The notes beneath the pieces are model-generated. The model was not told the origin of the DNA, searched no databases, and was given only the letters and a program-made list of their open reading frames with translations. 64,000 nucleotides of DNA from JACCSI01 sp035575715 (GTDB lineage Bacteria; Acidobacteriota; Vicinamibacteria; Vicinamibacterales; UBA2999). The stretch is taken from contig DATLXN010000007.1 of the NCBI GenBank assembly GCA_035575715.1, positions 65,054 to 129,053 of the forward strand, in the 5' to 3' direction. A program made the position numbers and the translations under genes. Below are positions 9,971-18,448 of the stretch, one piece after another (position 1 is the stretch's first letter; each line of letters begins with the position of its first letter).

Positions 9971-10909
9971 TCACGAGATCGCCAGATTCTCCAACGCCGT
10001 CTTCGCGGCTTCCTGCTCCGCGTCTTTTTTGGTCCGCCCGACGCCCTGCGCGAGGAGCTCGCCGCCGATCAGCACTTCAACGTGAAACATCTTGCGATGT
10101 TCTGGGCCCACTTCGCCGGCGACGCGGTAGTGCGGCAGCGGCCGGCCCAGGCTCTGCACCGCTTCCTGTAACCGCGACTTGTGGTCGCGCCCAAAATAAT
10201 CGGGTTGCCCGGCCTGCTCGATCAGGTCGCCGATCGCGCGGAGCAGGAACTGCCGTGCCGGGTCGAGCCCGCCATCGAGATAGATGGCGGCGATCAGCGC
10301 TTCGCAGGTGTCGGCCAGCAACGCCTGTTTGCGCCGTCCCCCGGTTTTTTCTTCGCCGCGACCGAGAATCATGTGGTCGCCGAGCTCCAGCCGCTCAGCG
10401 AGTTCCGCGAGCGCCGTCGTCGAGACCATCATCGCTTTGATCTTGGACTTGTGACCTTCGGACGATTTGGGAAAGGTCCGGCACAGGTTGTCGGCGACGA
10501 CCAGGCCCAGGACCGCATCGCCCAGAAACTCCAGCGACTCGTTATCGATCACGCCACCGCTCGGGTCTTCATGCGCTTTCGACTTGTGCGTGAGCGCATG
10601 TTCGAGCAGTCCGGGATCGCGGAAGCGGTAGCCGAGCCGCCGCTCGAGCGCCGCAAACTGCTGCGGCAGCGGCACCAGCTGGCCGCCGACCTGTTCGCGG
10701 TGCGATTCGATGATCCGCAACGCCTCGTCGGCCTCGTCGTCGCGCACCGATACCTTGGTCTGGCCCATCGGATTGACGGTGAACGGAAAGAGGGCTGCCG
10801 GCGGGCCGGCCGTGCGTACCGCTTCGATGCCGTGACTGTCGAGCAGCGCTTGCACCACGCTCGCCTCGATGCTCGACGCGGTCTGAAACACGACGGTCAG
10901 GCCCAGCAT
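9971..10909 (-). CDS. rnc: Ribonuclease III with N-terminal DUF2007-like domain
   Basis: Endonuclease for double-stranded RNA (rRNA and mRNA processing). Residues from about 83 to 230 form the catalytic domain with the signature NESLEFLGD (123-131) and the downstream DTCEALIAA acidic motif; residues about 235-310 are a double-stranded-RNA-binding domain. Residues 1-75 are an extra domain resembling DUF2007 ('putative signal transducing protein': FQTASSIEASVVQALLDSHG...SVRDDEADEAL). Bacterial RNase III is normally about 225 residues; this has 312. No ATG sits at the domain boundary, so the fusion looks genuine. It follows the phosphatase gene by 3 bases, implying one operon. Confidence 0.9.
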   Translation of the reverse strand: MLGLTVVFQTASSIEASVVQALLDSHGIEAVRTAGPPAALFPFTVNPMGQTKVSVRDDEADEALRIIESHREQVGGQLVPLPQQFAALERRLGYRFRDPGLLEHALTHKSKAHEDPSGGVIDNESLEFLGDAVLGLVVADNLCRTFPKSSEGHKSKIKAMMVSTTALAELAERLELGDHMILGRGEEKTGGRRKQALLADTCEALIAAIYLDGGLDPARQFLLRAIGDLIEQAGQPDYFGRDHKSRLQEAVQSLGRPLPHYRVAGEVGPEHRKMFHVEVLIGGELLAQGVGRTKKDAEQEAAKTALENLAIS

Positions 10910-10912
10910 CGG

Positions 10913-13048
10913 CTAGGCGGCAACCGGCGCTTCAACGCGCAGGAGAATCATCGTCATATCGTCGTGCTGATCGGCGTCGCCGGCAAACGCCCGCAGGTCG
11001 GCGAAGATAAACGAACGGAGCTGGTCGAACGGCAGATGCGAATACTGCTCGAGCAGCTTGGCCAGGCGGACCTCGCCGTAGCAATCAAACGCGGCATCCA
11101 TTGTTTCGCTGATCCCGTCGGTGAAAAAGACGATCAGATCGTCTCGATTGAGCGGCACCACTTGTTCCTCGATCATGCCATCGAACATCTGGCCATCGTC
11201 AATCTTCAGACCAAGCACCAAACCGTCTGGCGTCAGCAGCTGCGACTTGCGCAAGCCCGCGGGCGCGGCGCCGGGGACCAGGATCAACGGGCAATGACCG
11301 GCACGGGCGAAGACCATCTCCTGCTTCTCGAGATCGATCACCCCGTAGGACATGGTGATGAAGCTCTTGGAATCGATGTTGTCGGCAATGACCCGGTTGA
11401 TCGCGATGAGAAATTCGCGCGGCGACAGATACATCCGGGCCATCGATTGCACCAGGATCTTCAACTGGGCCATATACAGGCCGGCCGGCAAGCCTTTGCC
11501 GGAGACATCCGCGATCAGCACACCGAGTTTGGTTGGCGAGATGTGCAGGAAGTCGTAATAGTCCCCGGCCACTTCGCGCGCCGGTTCACAGAACGCGGTA
11601 ATGGTCAGGCCGGGAATGCTCTGTTCGCCGGACGGCAACAGCTTCTGCTGGATCTCGCGTGCGGCCAGCATCTCCTGCTCCATCCGCGCTTTCTCAGCAT
11701 TTTCGCGGAGGAGCGTGGTGACTTCGCCGGTCATCACGTTGAATGAATCGGCGAGCTCCCCGAGTTGATCGCGCGCGCGGACCGGAATCTGATGCGTGAA
11801 ATTGCGGTTCCGGAGATGCTCTGTGCCGGTAAACAGATCGTGCACGGCGCCGGTGATCTGCCGCGCGAGCACAAAGCCGATGACCAGCGCCGCGAGCTGG
11901 ATGGTCAGAAACAGCACGCCGATGACGGCCAGGACGACCAGCAGAATGCGACCAAGCTCGCGCCCCGACGACAGCCCGGTCATGCGGTCGTAAATTTCGC
12001 CAAAGTTCAGCCTGATCGCCACCGTGGCGTAGCTGGATCGCCCGGTGCCCCAGTGGATCACGTCGAGGAAGGCGACCCAGCCTTCGCCAAACGCCGTCGC
12101 GGTATCATCCGGATCCGCCGGCCGTTGCTCGAGGAGTACGCCACGCGGGTGCGCAAGGGTCCGGTCTTCCTCGAAGGGCAATGCCGTCGCCTCGCCGAGA
12201 CGAATACCGGTTTCATCACGCAAGCGCTGTTCGATCGCCACCGTGAACGGCAAATCGACGACCACCGCCCAGGTCGGACTCACCGTTTGCGGCACCGCGA
12301 CGGCGCGCATGACCAGGCGTGTCTCCTGGCGGCCACTAGGCGCCTCGCCGAGATACGCGGTCAGACCGGCGAACCCCTGGCAGCCGATCCACCGCGGCAA
12401 CTGCGCTGGAGGGGCGATGTGCCGCCACGGCCCAATCGTCATCGGCTGTGGTGACGGTGTCACGGCTGTGCCCGCCGTTTTGCAGGCGAGGTCGGCGACC
12501 GGCACAATCGCCACCGAGGTGAATGGAAAGCGACCTTCGGCAATCCCCTGCCGCTGTTCCATGCGCCGGCGCAGGACGTCTGGCGCGTCGCCGTGTTCCG
12601 CTTCGAGCACCGCGGCTTGCGCTATGAACCGCGCTTCATCGACGAGCATGCGCACGCGCGTCTGCAACAAATAGGTGCTGACGTTGAAAAACAGCAGCAG
12701 CAAGGCCAGCGTGAAAAAGGCAATGATGAGGAGTCCGGGCACCAGCCCGACGAAGACGTAAGACAGGATCAGCTTGCGACGGACACGCCAGAGCAGCCGC
12801 CGCTTCGCCCAGATCAGGCCGCGGGTGACGGCGTAGGCGGCGACCAACAACAAGGCGAGACTGCCAACGGCATCAACGGCGTCAAGGACGGCCCACGTCG
12901 ACGGGGCAATGAAGCCGATAATATTCGCGACGGCCTTGATTGCGAGCGCGGCCAACAGGGTGCGCCCGGCAACGCTGTGGAGCAACCAGTGCCGCCAGAT
13001 CTGCGCGCCCGACGAAGACGAGGGCAGCAGTGGGCGGGATGACTGCAT
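10913..13048 (-). CDS. Membrane HAMP-SpoIIE (RsbU-like) serine phosphatase
   Basis: A 711-residue signalling phosphatase. Several membrane segments lie in the first 120 residues, followed by a periplasmic region, another membrane helix near 375-400, a HAMP linker (ARQITGAVHDLFTG...) and a PP2C/SpoIIE domain from about 480 (AREVAGDYYDF and IADVSGKGLPAGLYM, whose aspartates bind metal). Such enzymes dephosphorylate STAS-type anti-sigma antagonists in general stress or partner-switch pathways; no partner is encoded nearby. ATG start at 13048; cotranscribed with rnc. Confidence 0.9.
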   Translation of the reverse strand: MQSSRPLLPSSSSGAQIWRHWLLHSVAGRTLLAALAIKAVANIIGFIAPSTWAVLDAVDAVGSLALLLVAAYAVTRGLIWAKRRLLWRVRRKLILSYVFVGLVPGLLIIAFFTLALLLLFFNVSTYLLQTRVRMLVDEARFIAQAAVLEAEHGDAPDVLRRRMEQRQGIAEGRFPFTSVAIVPVADLACKTAGTAVTPSPQPMTIGPWRHIAPPAQLPRWIGCQGFAGLTAYLGEAPSGRQETRLVMRAVAVPQTVSPTWAVVVDLPFTVAIEQRLRDETGIRLGEATALPFEEDRTLAHPRGVLLEQRPADPDDTATAFGEGWVAFLDVIHWGTGRSSYATVAIRLNFGEIYDRMTGLSSGRELGRILLVVLAVIGVLFLTIQLAALVIGFVLARQITGAVHDLFTGTEHLRNRNFTHQIPVRARDQLGELADSFNVMTGEVTTLLRENAEKARMEQEMLAAREIQQKLLPSGEQSIPGLTITAFCEPAREVAGDYYDFLHISPTKLGVLIADVSGKGLPAGLYMAQLKILVQSMARMYLSPREFLIAINRVIADNIDSKSFITMSYGVIDLEKQEMVFARAGHCPLILVPGAAPAGLRKSQLLTPDGLVLGLKIDDGQMFDGMIEEQVVPLNRDDLIVFFTDGISETMDAAFDCYGEVRLAKLLEQYSHLPFDQLRSFIFADLRAFAGDADQHDDMTMILLRVEAPVAA

Positions 13049-13114
13049 CTAGGAAATTGGGATCAACAGGCAGAATTGCGTCGCGAAATGATATCAGAGT
13101 AAAAGAGACACACA

Positions 13115-14266
13115 GTGAAACTCACAGACACCGCCCGCTTCAGCACCATCTGCATCCATGCCGGCCAGGAGCCTGACCCCTCGACCGGCGCCATCATTAC
13201 ACCGATCTATCAAACCTCGACCTATGTGCAAGAGGGCCTCGGCCAACACAAAGGCTTCGAATACGGGCGCACGCAAAACCCGACGCGCATGGCGCTCGAG
13301 GCGAACCTGGCAGCCATTGAACGCGGCCAGGCGGCGTTCGCCTTCGCCTCTGGCATGGCGGCCATCGACGCCATTTTGACCCGCCTGGAATCAGGCGATC
13401 ACCTGGTCGTCGGCGACAACACCTACGGTGGCACCTTCCGGTTGTTCGAGAAAGTCCGCCGCAAGTTCGGCCTCGACTTTACTTATGTCGATACGTCGCG
13501 CCCCGAGTTGATCGAGCCGGCGATCTCCAAGAAGACGAAATACCTGTTCATCGAAACGCCGACCAACCCGATGCTGCGGATCACCGACATCGCCGCGGCC
13601 AGCGCCATCGCGCATCGCCATAACGTCCGCGTCGTCGTCGACAACACCTTTGCCAGTCCGTATATCCAGCAGCCGCTGGAACTGGGCGCGGACATCGTGA
13701 CCCACAGCACGACGAAGTTCCTCAATGGCCACTCGGACAGTGTCGGCGGTGTGGTCATCCTCAAGCATCAGGACGACATCGATTGGATGAAGTTCGTCCA
13801 GAATGCCGCCGGCGCGATTCTCGGCCCGATGGATTCGTGGCTGATCCTCCGCGGCACCAAAACGCTGACGGTGCGGATGGAGCGCACCAATACCAACGCG
13901 CAGGCGATCGCCGAACATCTGGCTGGCCACCCCAATGTCCAGTCGGTGATCTATCCAGGGCTCGCCAACCATCCACATCATGCCCTGGCGAAGAAACAGA
14001 TGCGCGGTTTCGGCGGACTGATCTCCTTTGACGTCGGGTCGGAAGACGCGGCGCGGCGCGTCCTGCCGAAGTTCAAGCTGATGTCGTTGGCCGAAAGCCT
14101 GGGTGGGGTCGAAACCTTGATCTCGCATCCGGCCTCGATGACCCACGCCTCGGTGCCGGCCGACCGTCGCAAGGACATCGGCCTCACCGACGGGATGATT
14201 CGCATCTCGGTTGGGATTGAGGACGTCGAGGACCTCAAAGCGGACATCGATCAAGCACTGGCGTAA
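13115..14266 (+). CDS. Cys/Met metabolism PLP enzyme (cystathionine gamma-synthase or -lyase)
   Basis: A trans-sulfuration enzyme of the Cys/Met-metabolism PLP family. The 383-residue protein has the internal-aldimine lysine in STTKFLNGHSD, the phosphate-binding GMAAI region, and the YGRTQNPT motif that contacts PLP from the neighbouring subunit. Family members are hard to separate by sequence; synthase (metB) and lyase (metC/mccB) are both possible. The start is GTG at 13115. It is divergent from the SpoIIE phosphatase and followed by an unusual repeat-rich leader before the FtsB-like gene. Confidence 0.9.
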   Translation: MKLTDTARFSTICIHAGQEPDPSTGAIITPIYQTSTYVQEGLGQHKGFEYGRTQNPTRMALEANLAAIERGQAAFAFASGMAAIDAILTRLESGDHLVVGDNTYGGTFRLFEKVRRKFGLDFTYVDTSRPELIEPAISKKTKYLFIETPTNPMLRITDIAAASAIAHRHNVRVVVDNTFASPYIQQPLELGADIVTHSTTKFLNGHSDSVGGVVILKHQDDIDWMKFVQNAAGAILGPMDSWLILRGTKTLTVRMERTNTNAQAIAEHLAGHPNVQSVIYPGLANHPHHALAKKQMRGFGGLISFDVGSEDAARRVLPKFKLMSLAESLGGVETLISHPASMTHASVPADRRKDIGLTDGMIRISVGIEDVEDLKADIDQALA

Positions 14267-14292
14267 TCCGCGGCGCGATCACGCTGTTCCCT

Positions 14293-14385
14293 CTTGTACT
14301 CGACGAAAACTTCTTGTACTCTCACGCGAAGGGCGGTACGCTGCCCTTCGCGACTTGTACTTGGGATCGAAAACTGGTACAAGAG
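14293..14385 (+). promoter_or_regulatory. Phased CTTGTACT repeats and 10-bp hairpin
   Basis: The stretch before the FtsB-like gene holds CTTGTACT three times (14293, 14313, 14354; spacings 20 and 41 bases, about two and four helical turns), an inverted partner GGTACAAGAG at 14376-14385, and a perfect 10-bp hairpin CGCGAAGGGC/GCCCTTCGCG at 14325-14334 and 14343-14352 with an 8-base loop. The layout suits an operator array or an attenuator, and the hairpin may also end the upstream PLP-enzyme transcript. No regulator can be named. Confidence 0.5.
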
Positions 14386-14397
14386 AAACCTACGCCG

Positions 14398-14751
14398 ATG
14401 AACGACACACCCGCCCGCAAAACGCCCGAGCCGACGCCGCGCGCGACGGCGACGCGCCGTGGTCAGCGCCTGGCGCGGTATGTGATCGGCTTTGTCACGG
14501 TCGTGCTGGTCATCGATGCCATCGCCGGCGAGAAGGGTCTGCTGTCGCTCCTCAAGGCGCGTCGCGACTTCCAGGGTGTTGAACAGTCGCTGCAGCGCGC
14601 GCGACGGGATAACGCGCAGTTGCGCGACGACGCCCGTCGGCTGCGTGAAGACCCGACCGCGATCGAGGAATTCGCCCGCAGGGAACTCGGCCTGATCAAG
14701 CCGGGCGAAAAACTGTTCATCATCCGCGACGTCCCTTCCCCCAAGCAGTAA
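14398..14751 (+). CDS. FtsB/DivIC-like septum formation initiator
   Basis: A small bitopic membrane protein of the FtsB/DivIC family, which forms a coiled coil in the periplasm as part of the division machinery. The 117 residues show a basic N-terminal tail, one membrane helix (YVIGFVTVVLVIDAIAG, about residues 27-43), then a heptad-rich coiled coil (about 55-90) and the family-typical end EEFARRELGLIKPGE. I chose the ATG at 14398; an upstream TTG lies inside the repeat leader and is unlikely. Confidence 0.82.
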   Translation: MNDTPARKTPEPTPRATATRRGQRLARYVIGFVTVVLVIDAIAGEKGLLSLLKARRDFQGVEQSLQRARRDNAQLRDDARRLREDPTAIEEFARRELGLIKPGEKLFIIRDVPSPKQ

Positions 14752-14784
14752 CATTCAAGGTTCGGACAACCTTGGAGGGTATTG

Positions 14785-15213
14785 ATGGCGGTTCATGGTG
14801 CAAGTGCGGAGTGGAACGGGTCGTTAAAAGAAGGCGCCGGCAAGATGCGCCTCGGCAGCGGCGCCTTTGAAGGTCCTTATTCATTCGTGTCGCGGTTCGA
14901 AACCGGACCGGGCACCAATCCCGAAGAATTAATCGGCGCCGCGCATGCGGGATGCTTCTCGATGGCGCTGGCGGCCGCGCTCGGCCGCGCCGGCCACAAC
15001 CCCACCAGTATCAAGACCACCGCGAAGGTGCATCTCGGTTCCAGTGAAGCGGGTCCGACGATCACCCGGATCGACCTGGAGGTGGAAGGCGCGGTCCCCG
15101 GCATCGACCAGGCCACGTTTCAGCAGCACGCGGAGGGCGCCAAGAAAGGCTGCGTCGTCTCGCGAGCACTGGCGGGCGTGCAGAACATTACGCTCAACGC
15201 CAAATTGGTGTGA
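14785..15213 (+). CDS. OsmC family peroxiredoxin
   Basis: A thiol-dependent organic-hydroperoxide reductase. The 142-residue protein has both redox cysteines of the OsmC family, in AHAGCFSM and KKGCVVSRAL, and the usual swapped-dimer length. The ATG at 14785 is preceded by GGAGG at 14774-14778, which fixes the start. Probably an independent transcript ended by the hairpin just downstream. Confidence 0.93.
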   Translation: MAVHGASAEWNGSLKEGAGKMRLGSGAFEGPYSFVSRFETGPGTNPEELIGAAHAGCFSMALAAALGRAGHNPTSIKTTAKVHLGSSEAGPTITRIDLEVEGAVPGIDQATFQQHAEGAKKGCVVSRALAGVQNITLNAKLV

Positions 15214-15220
15214 CGCTGTA

Positions 15221-15243
15221 GCGGGGGGGCCTTCACGCCCCGC
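15221..15243 (+). terminator. GC-rich hairpin after osmC-like gene
   Basis: GCGGGG at 15221-15226 pairs with CCCCGC at 15238-15243 across an 11-base loop, a few bases after the OsmC stop codon. There is no T-run, so factor-independent termination is only a guess. Confidence 0.4.
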
Positions 15244-15250
15244 GTTGGTT

Positions 15251-16021
15251 ATGGCCCGCGTGCGATTGATTCACTGGAATGGCCCCGACGGACGTGAGCG
15301 CAAATTGCGGCTGGCGTCGCTCGGGCACCATGCCGAGTTTACCGACCTGGAGGGCCCTGCCCTCCTGCGTACGCTGCGTACGGATCCCCCGGAGGCGTTC
15401 GTAATCGATCTCTCGCGACTGCCGGCCCACGGTCGCGACGTCGGGCTCGCCTTGCGCGCCTACAAAGATACCCGGCACATACCCATCGTGTTCGTCGATG
15501 GCGACCCGGCAAAAGTCGCCAAGTTGAAAATGGTATTACCCGACGCCGTCTACACCTCGTGGCCGCGCATCAAAACGGCGTTACCGAAGGCCATCGCGCG
15601 GCCAGTGCAGAATCCGACGCGGCCACCCGCCCATGCCCCGTCGACCAAGGCCACTGTAGAAAAGCTGGGGGTGAAAGCGCAGATGCGGGTTGGCGTGTTG
15701 AATGGTCCCAGTGACATAGCGATGATCCTCGCGCCGCTGCCGGACGGGGTCACGCTGACCGCCGTAGCGTCTCAGGCATGCGATCTGTTTCTCGCGTTTG
15801 TGCACAGCGCGCGCGACCTGCACGCCCGCTTAGCGGGGTTGTCTCGCATCGCTGACCGCCAGACCGCGTGGCTGATCTGGCCGAAGAAAGCGTCGGGCAT
15901 CACAAGCGACCTCAGCGATCGCGTCGTCCGCGAATCAGGGCTCGCGGCAGGGTGGGTCGACTACAAGGTGTGCTCGGTCAGCCCGACATGGTCGGGCCTG
16001 GCATTTAAACGCCGCAGATAA
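15251..16021 (+). CDS. DUF3052 protein with receiver-like N-terminal domain
   Basis: Function unknown. Residues 1-115 look like a divergent response-regulator receiver (LIHWN..., AFVIDLSRLP, IPIVFVDGD) and the C-terminal 105 residues match DUF3052 (NGPSDIAMILAPLPDGV ... WLIWPKKASG...DL...VDYKVCS). The ATG at 15251 was chosen; the open frame continues upstream through the OsmC gene but only as a shadow. The acidic phospho-site is not in canonical context, so phosphorylation is uncertain. It echoes the PilZ protein at 3.4 kb in pairing a pseudo-receiver with another domain. Confidence 0.65.
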   Translation: MARVRLIHWNGPDGRERKLRLASLGHHAEFTDLEGPALLRTLRTDPPEAFVIDLSRLPAHGRDVGLALRAYKDTRHIPIVFVDGDPAKVAKLKMVLPDAVYTSWPRIKTALPKAIARPVQNPTRPPAHAPSTKATVEKLGVKAQMRVGVLNGPSDIAMILAPLPDGVTLTAVASQACDLFLAFVHSARDLHARLAGLSRIADRQTAWLIWPKKASGITSDLSDRVVRESGLAAGWVDYKVCSVSPTWSGLAFKRRR

Positions 16022-16332
16022 TCCGCCAACCACCCCGCCCTTGGCACCGCAGGCGGCACCTGATCGCCCCACCACGACAATGGTGCTCCGATTACAAATC
16101 TGCCACATCCCCAGCTGGCTCGAAGCATTTCAGCTGAGGTGCCTTTACAAATTCGTTGGTGAATACGCAGATACCGAACCGGCTCGTTCGGTTTCTGTCG
16201 TGGCAGCGTTCTTGTAATTACACGGGTATACCCGGTCTTTCCTGAAACCACTGAGCGACGATTCGCTCACTAACAACCGGCGCTCGCGGCCACCCGCTCG
16301 ATGTGTGTCTGCTCACCGCCCAGGACGATTAA
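16022..16332. other. Intergenic region, A/T-richer leader
   Basis: About 310 bases with no convincing gene. Composition is A/T-richer than the flanks, consistent with promoter and leader sequence for the secreted glycosidase-like gene that follows. A short reverse open frame (15961-16251) overlaps the DUF3052 gene and shows no recognisable feature. Confidence 0.5.
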
Positions 16333-17640
16333 ATGCTGTTTGCGTCACGTGTCAGACTGACCCGCAGGGCCGCGCTTGTTGCGTGTGCAGCGACCATGCT
16401 GATTATCTCCACTGACCGCGCACAAGCGGCAGAGCCGATGCGCTTCGGTTCCGACATCGAGTCCATCGACCGCGCGACCTCACGCGGCCTGGCCCTATCC
16501 TACGGCAGCTTTTGGGTCGGCTCGTGGACGCAGAAGTACGGCTGGGGCTACGCTCAGGACCAAATGCGTGCGGCCGCCGCCCGCAATGTCACCCCGGTGA
16601 TCCACTGGTGGTACTGGGGCGACGACATCAGCCCGACCTGCGTCGAGCGCGGCTGCTTCGACGGCCGCCAGGGCGTTCAGAAAGACAAGGCGACCTGGTA
16701 TCGGATGACTGCCGAACTGTCGCAGTTGATCGCGCAGACGATGGGCAACCGCGAAGTCGTGGTCATCGTCGAAACCGAGTTCAACAAGGGCGGCATCGAG
16801 ACCTATCCACCCTTCGATCAATACCTGTCCGACCAGGCCGCGATTCTGCATCAGCGCGGCAACGTCAAGGTGGTCGTCGGCTTCGGCAACTGGGGCCGCG
16901 AGAACTGGTCGCGTTTCTCGCGATCGATCGGTTCGGCCGATTACCTGGGCGCGCAGCTGCTCCGCTCGTCGCTTCGCGACGGCAGCTACGGCGACGCGGT
17001 GGGCTCGATCATCTCGAGCGCGCGTTACCTGCAGGGCGCATTCGGCAAGCCCACGTTCATCACTGACCTCGCACTGTCGTCCTATCCGACGAGCAACTTC
17101 GAGCAGGTCCAAGCGAATGTCTTCGCCAACCTGTTCTCGCGCATGAACGAGTTGAAGGATGCCGGCGTGCGCGGCGTCATCTATCGCATGATGATGGACG
17201 ACCCCGGCTTCGACACCGCTAACTATCACGGTGAAGCGGAACGTCACTGGGGCTTGCTGCGCGCCGACGGTTCCGAGAAGCCGGCCTTCTCGCAATTTGT
17301 CGCTGGGCTGCGCCGCGAACAGAGCGGGACACCCGCGCCGACGGCTAACCCGGCGCCGCCGGCCGGCCCGACCGCTAACGTGCCCAATGCCCCTGCCAAC
17401 TTCCGCAGCCAAGTAAACGGCGGCGTCGTGACGATGCAGTGGGATGCGGCAGCCAGCGCCTCTTCGTATCTCATCGAAGCGGGCTCGGCTAGCGGTCTGA
17501 CCAACCTCGCAACCGTTGAAGTGGGCGCGACCGGCATCCAGGTGAACGCGCCGCCAGGAACCTACTTCGTGCGCGTCCGCGCCCGCAACGGTAGCGGCCT
17601 CAGCGGCGGCTCCAACGAGCAAATCGTCCAGGTCCGCTAG
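16333..17640 (+). CDS. Secreted glycoside-hydrolase-like protein with fibronectin III tail
   Basis: An exported protein of 435 residues. Residues 1-33 are a signal peptide ending AQA. Residues about 36-330 look like a TIM-barrel glycosidase related to GH26-type mannanases/licheninases (HWWYWGDD, VVIVETEFNKGG with a candidate catalytic Glu, VVGFGNWG, late WGLLRADGSEKP). A Pro/Ala linker (about 335-350) leads to a single fibronectin type III domain (NAPANFRSQVNGG...FVRVRARNGSG). Substrate is presumably an extracellular polysaccharide. Catalytic assignment is tentative because the second acid cannot be identified with confidence. Confidence 0.65.
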   Translation: MLFASRVRLTRRAALVACAATMLIISTDRAQAAEPMRFGSDIESIDRATSRGLALSYGSFWVGSWTQKYGWGYAQDQMRAAAARNVTPVIHWWYWGDDISPTCVERGCFDGRQGVQKDKATWYRMTAELSQLIAQTMGNREVVVIVETEFNKGGIETYPPFDQYLSDQAAILHQRGNVKVVVGFGNWGRENWSRFSRSIGSADYLGAQLLRSSLRDGSYGDAVGSIISSARYLQGAFGKPTFITDLALSSYPTSNFEQVQANVFANLFSRMNELKDAGVRGVIYRMMMDDPGFDTANYHGEAERHWGLLRADGSEKPAFSQFVAGLRREQSGTPAPTANPAPPAGPTANVPNAPANFRSQVNGGVVTMQWDAAASASSYLIEAGSASGLTNLATVEVGATGIQVNAPPGTYFVRVRARNGSGLSGGSNEQIVQVR

Positions 17641-18159
17641 CTAGCTCTGTGTCCTCGGTGCAGTCGGTGATCCTTCGTGGGTCGCCGAGATATTGACTTC
17701 CTGTTCGGCTAAATCGTTCAGGGTCTGATCGGCGGCCCGCTCCTCCTCCAGCGTCTCTTCCAACTTCGCCGCAACCTCGTCGAGGCCCAGGGTGCGCGCC
17801 CACGCCGCGCATGTCCCATAGCCGCAGATCTCGTAGTGCTCCGCTTTTTGCGCGCCGGCGATGATGCCGGCGTCCCGCACCGCCCCCGCGACGTCGGCAT
17901 GGGCGAGCAGCTTCTGTCCTTCCGCAATGATCGCGGCGATACCGGCACAGTGCCTGGCCGCGGCCTTGGCTGCCATCAACACGAACACCTCGTCGAGCCG
18001 CGTGAGATGTGTGCGCGTTTCTTCGAGGTGCGATTCGAAGGCGGCGCGCAGCGCGTCGCCCTCGGCAGCCTTGGCGAGTTGTGGCAGTGCTTTGACCAGC
18101 TGATGTTCAGCGTCGTAGAGGTCTTGCAGTTCGTCGGCCAGGAGGTCTTCTAGTGTCAT
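17641..18159 (-). CDS. DUF892 (YciE/YciF) ferritin-like protein
   Basis: A stress-associated four-helix protein of the ferritin-like superfamily. The 172 residues begin MTLEDLLADELQDLYDAEHQ, the usual DUF892 start, and contain the glutamate/histidine helix pairs expected at a di-metal site (ESHLEETRTHL, QKAEHYEICGYGT). I chose the ATG at 18159 rather than an earlier start 10 codons upstream that lacks family similarity. It converges on the glycosidase gene with no gap. Confidence 0.87.
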   Translation of the reverse strand: MTLEDLLADELQDLYDAEHQLVKALPQLAKAAEGDALRAAFESHLEETRTHLTRLDEVFVLMAAKAAARHCAGIAAIIAEGQKLLAHADVAGAVRDAGIIAGAQKAEHYEICGYGTCAAWARTLGLDEVAAKLEETLEEERAADQTLNDLAEQEVNISATHEGSPTAPRTQS

Positions 18160-18262
18160 GGCCTGACGGTTTGCAAACCCCACGCCCACCGCCGTTTGCG
18201 CACGCGGGGGCTCTCGACAACGGATAGAATCGTCGGTCGATACCTCTTCCGAGGAGCTTCCG

Positions 18263-18448
18263 ATGGCCCTTCAAACTGCAAGCGGGCAGGCGCAATGCCC
18301 TGAATGTTTCGCTGAAGTTCCGTTGACCGACGTGATGCAAAACGAAATCACGCAATGCCCCGGTTGCGGCGCCGAACTCGAGATTGCGAGCCTGGCACCG
18401 TTGACCCTGACGCTCGCGCCGAAAGAGGAAGAGGATTGGGGTGAGTAA
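18263..18448 (+). CDS. lysW: LysW amino-group carrier protein
   Basis: A 61-residue carrier protein that shields the amino group of 2-aminoadipate (or glutamate) during lysine or arginine synthesis. It has two zinc-binding CPxC pairs (CPEC and CPGC) and the essential C-terminal EDWGE, whose last glutamate is ligated to the substrate by LysX. ATG start with GAGGAG upstream. It appears intact, but the enzymes that normally follow are collapsed into the next two pseudogenes, so its role here is doubtful unless partners exist elsewhere. Confidence 0.93.
   Translation: MALQTASGQAQCPECFAEVPLTDVMQNEITQCPGCGAELEIASLAPLTLTLAPKEEEDWGE

Noticed and set aside
13049..13114. SAM riboswitch upstream of the cystathionine synthase
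   Set aside because: The 66-base divergent spacer is too short and shows no kink-turn or pseudoknot pattern.
15961..16251. Reverse-strand open frame of 96 codons overlapping the DUF3052 gene
   Set aside because: No recognisable motif or ribosome site, and half of it is antisense to a conserved domain.
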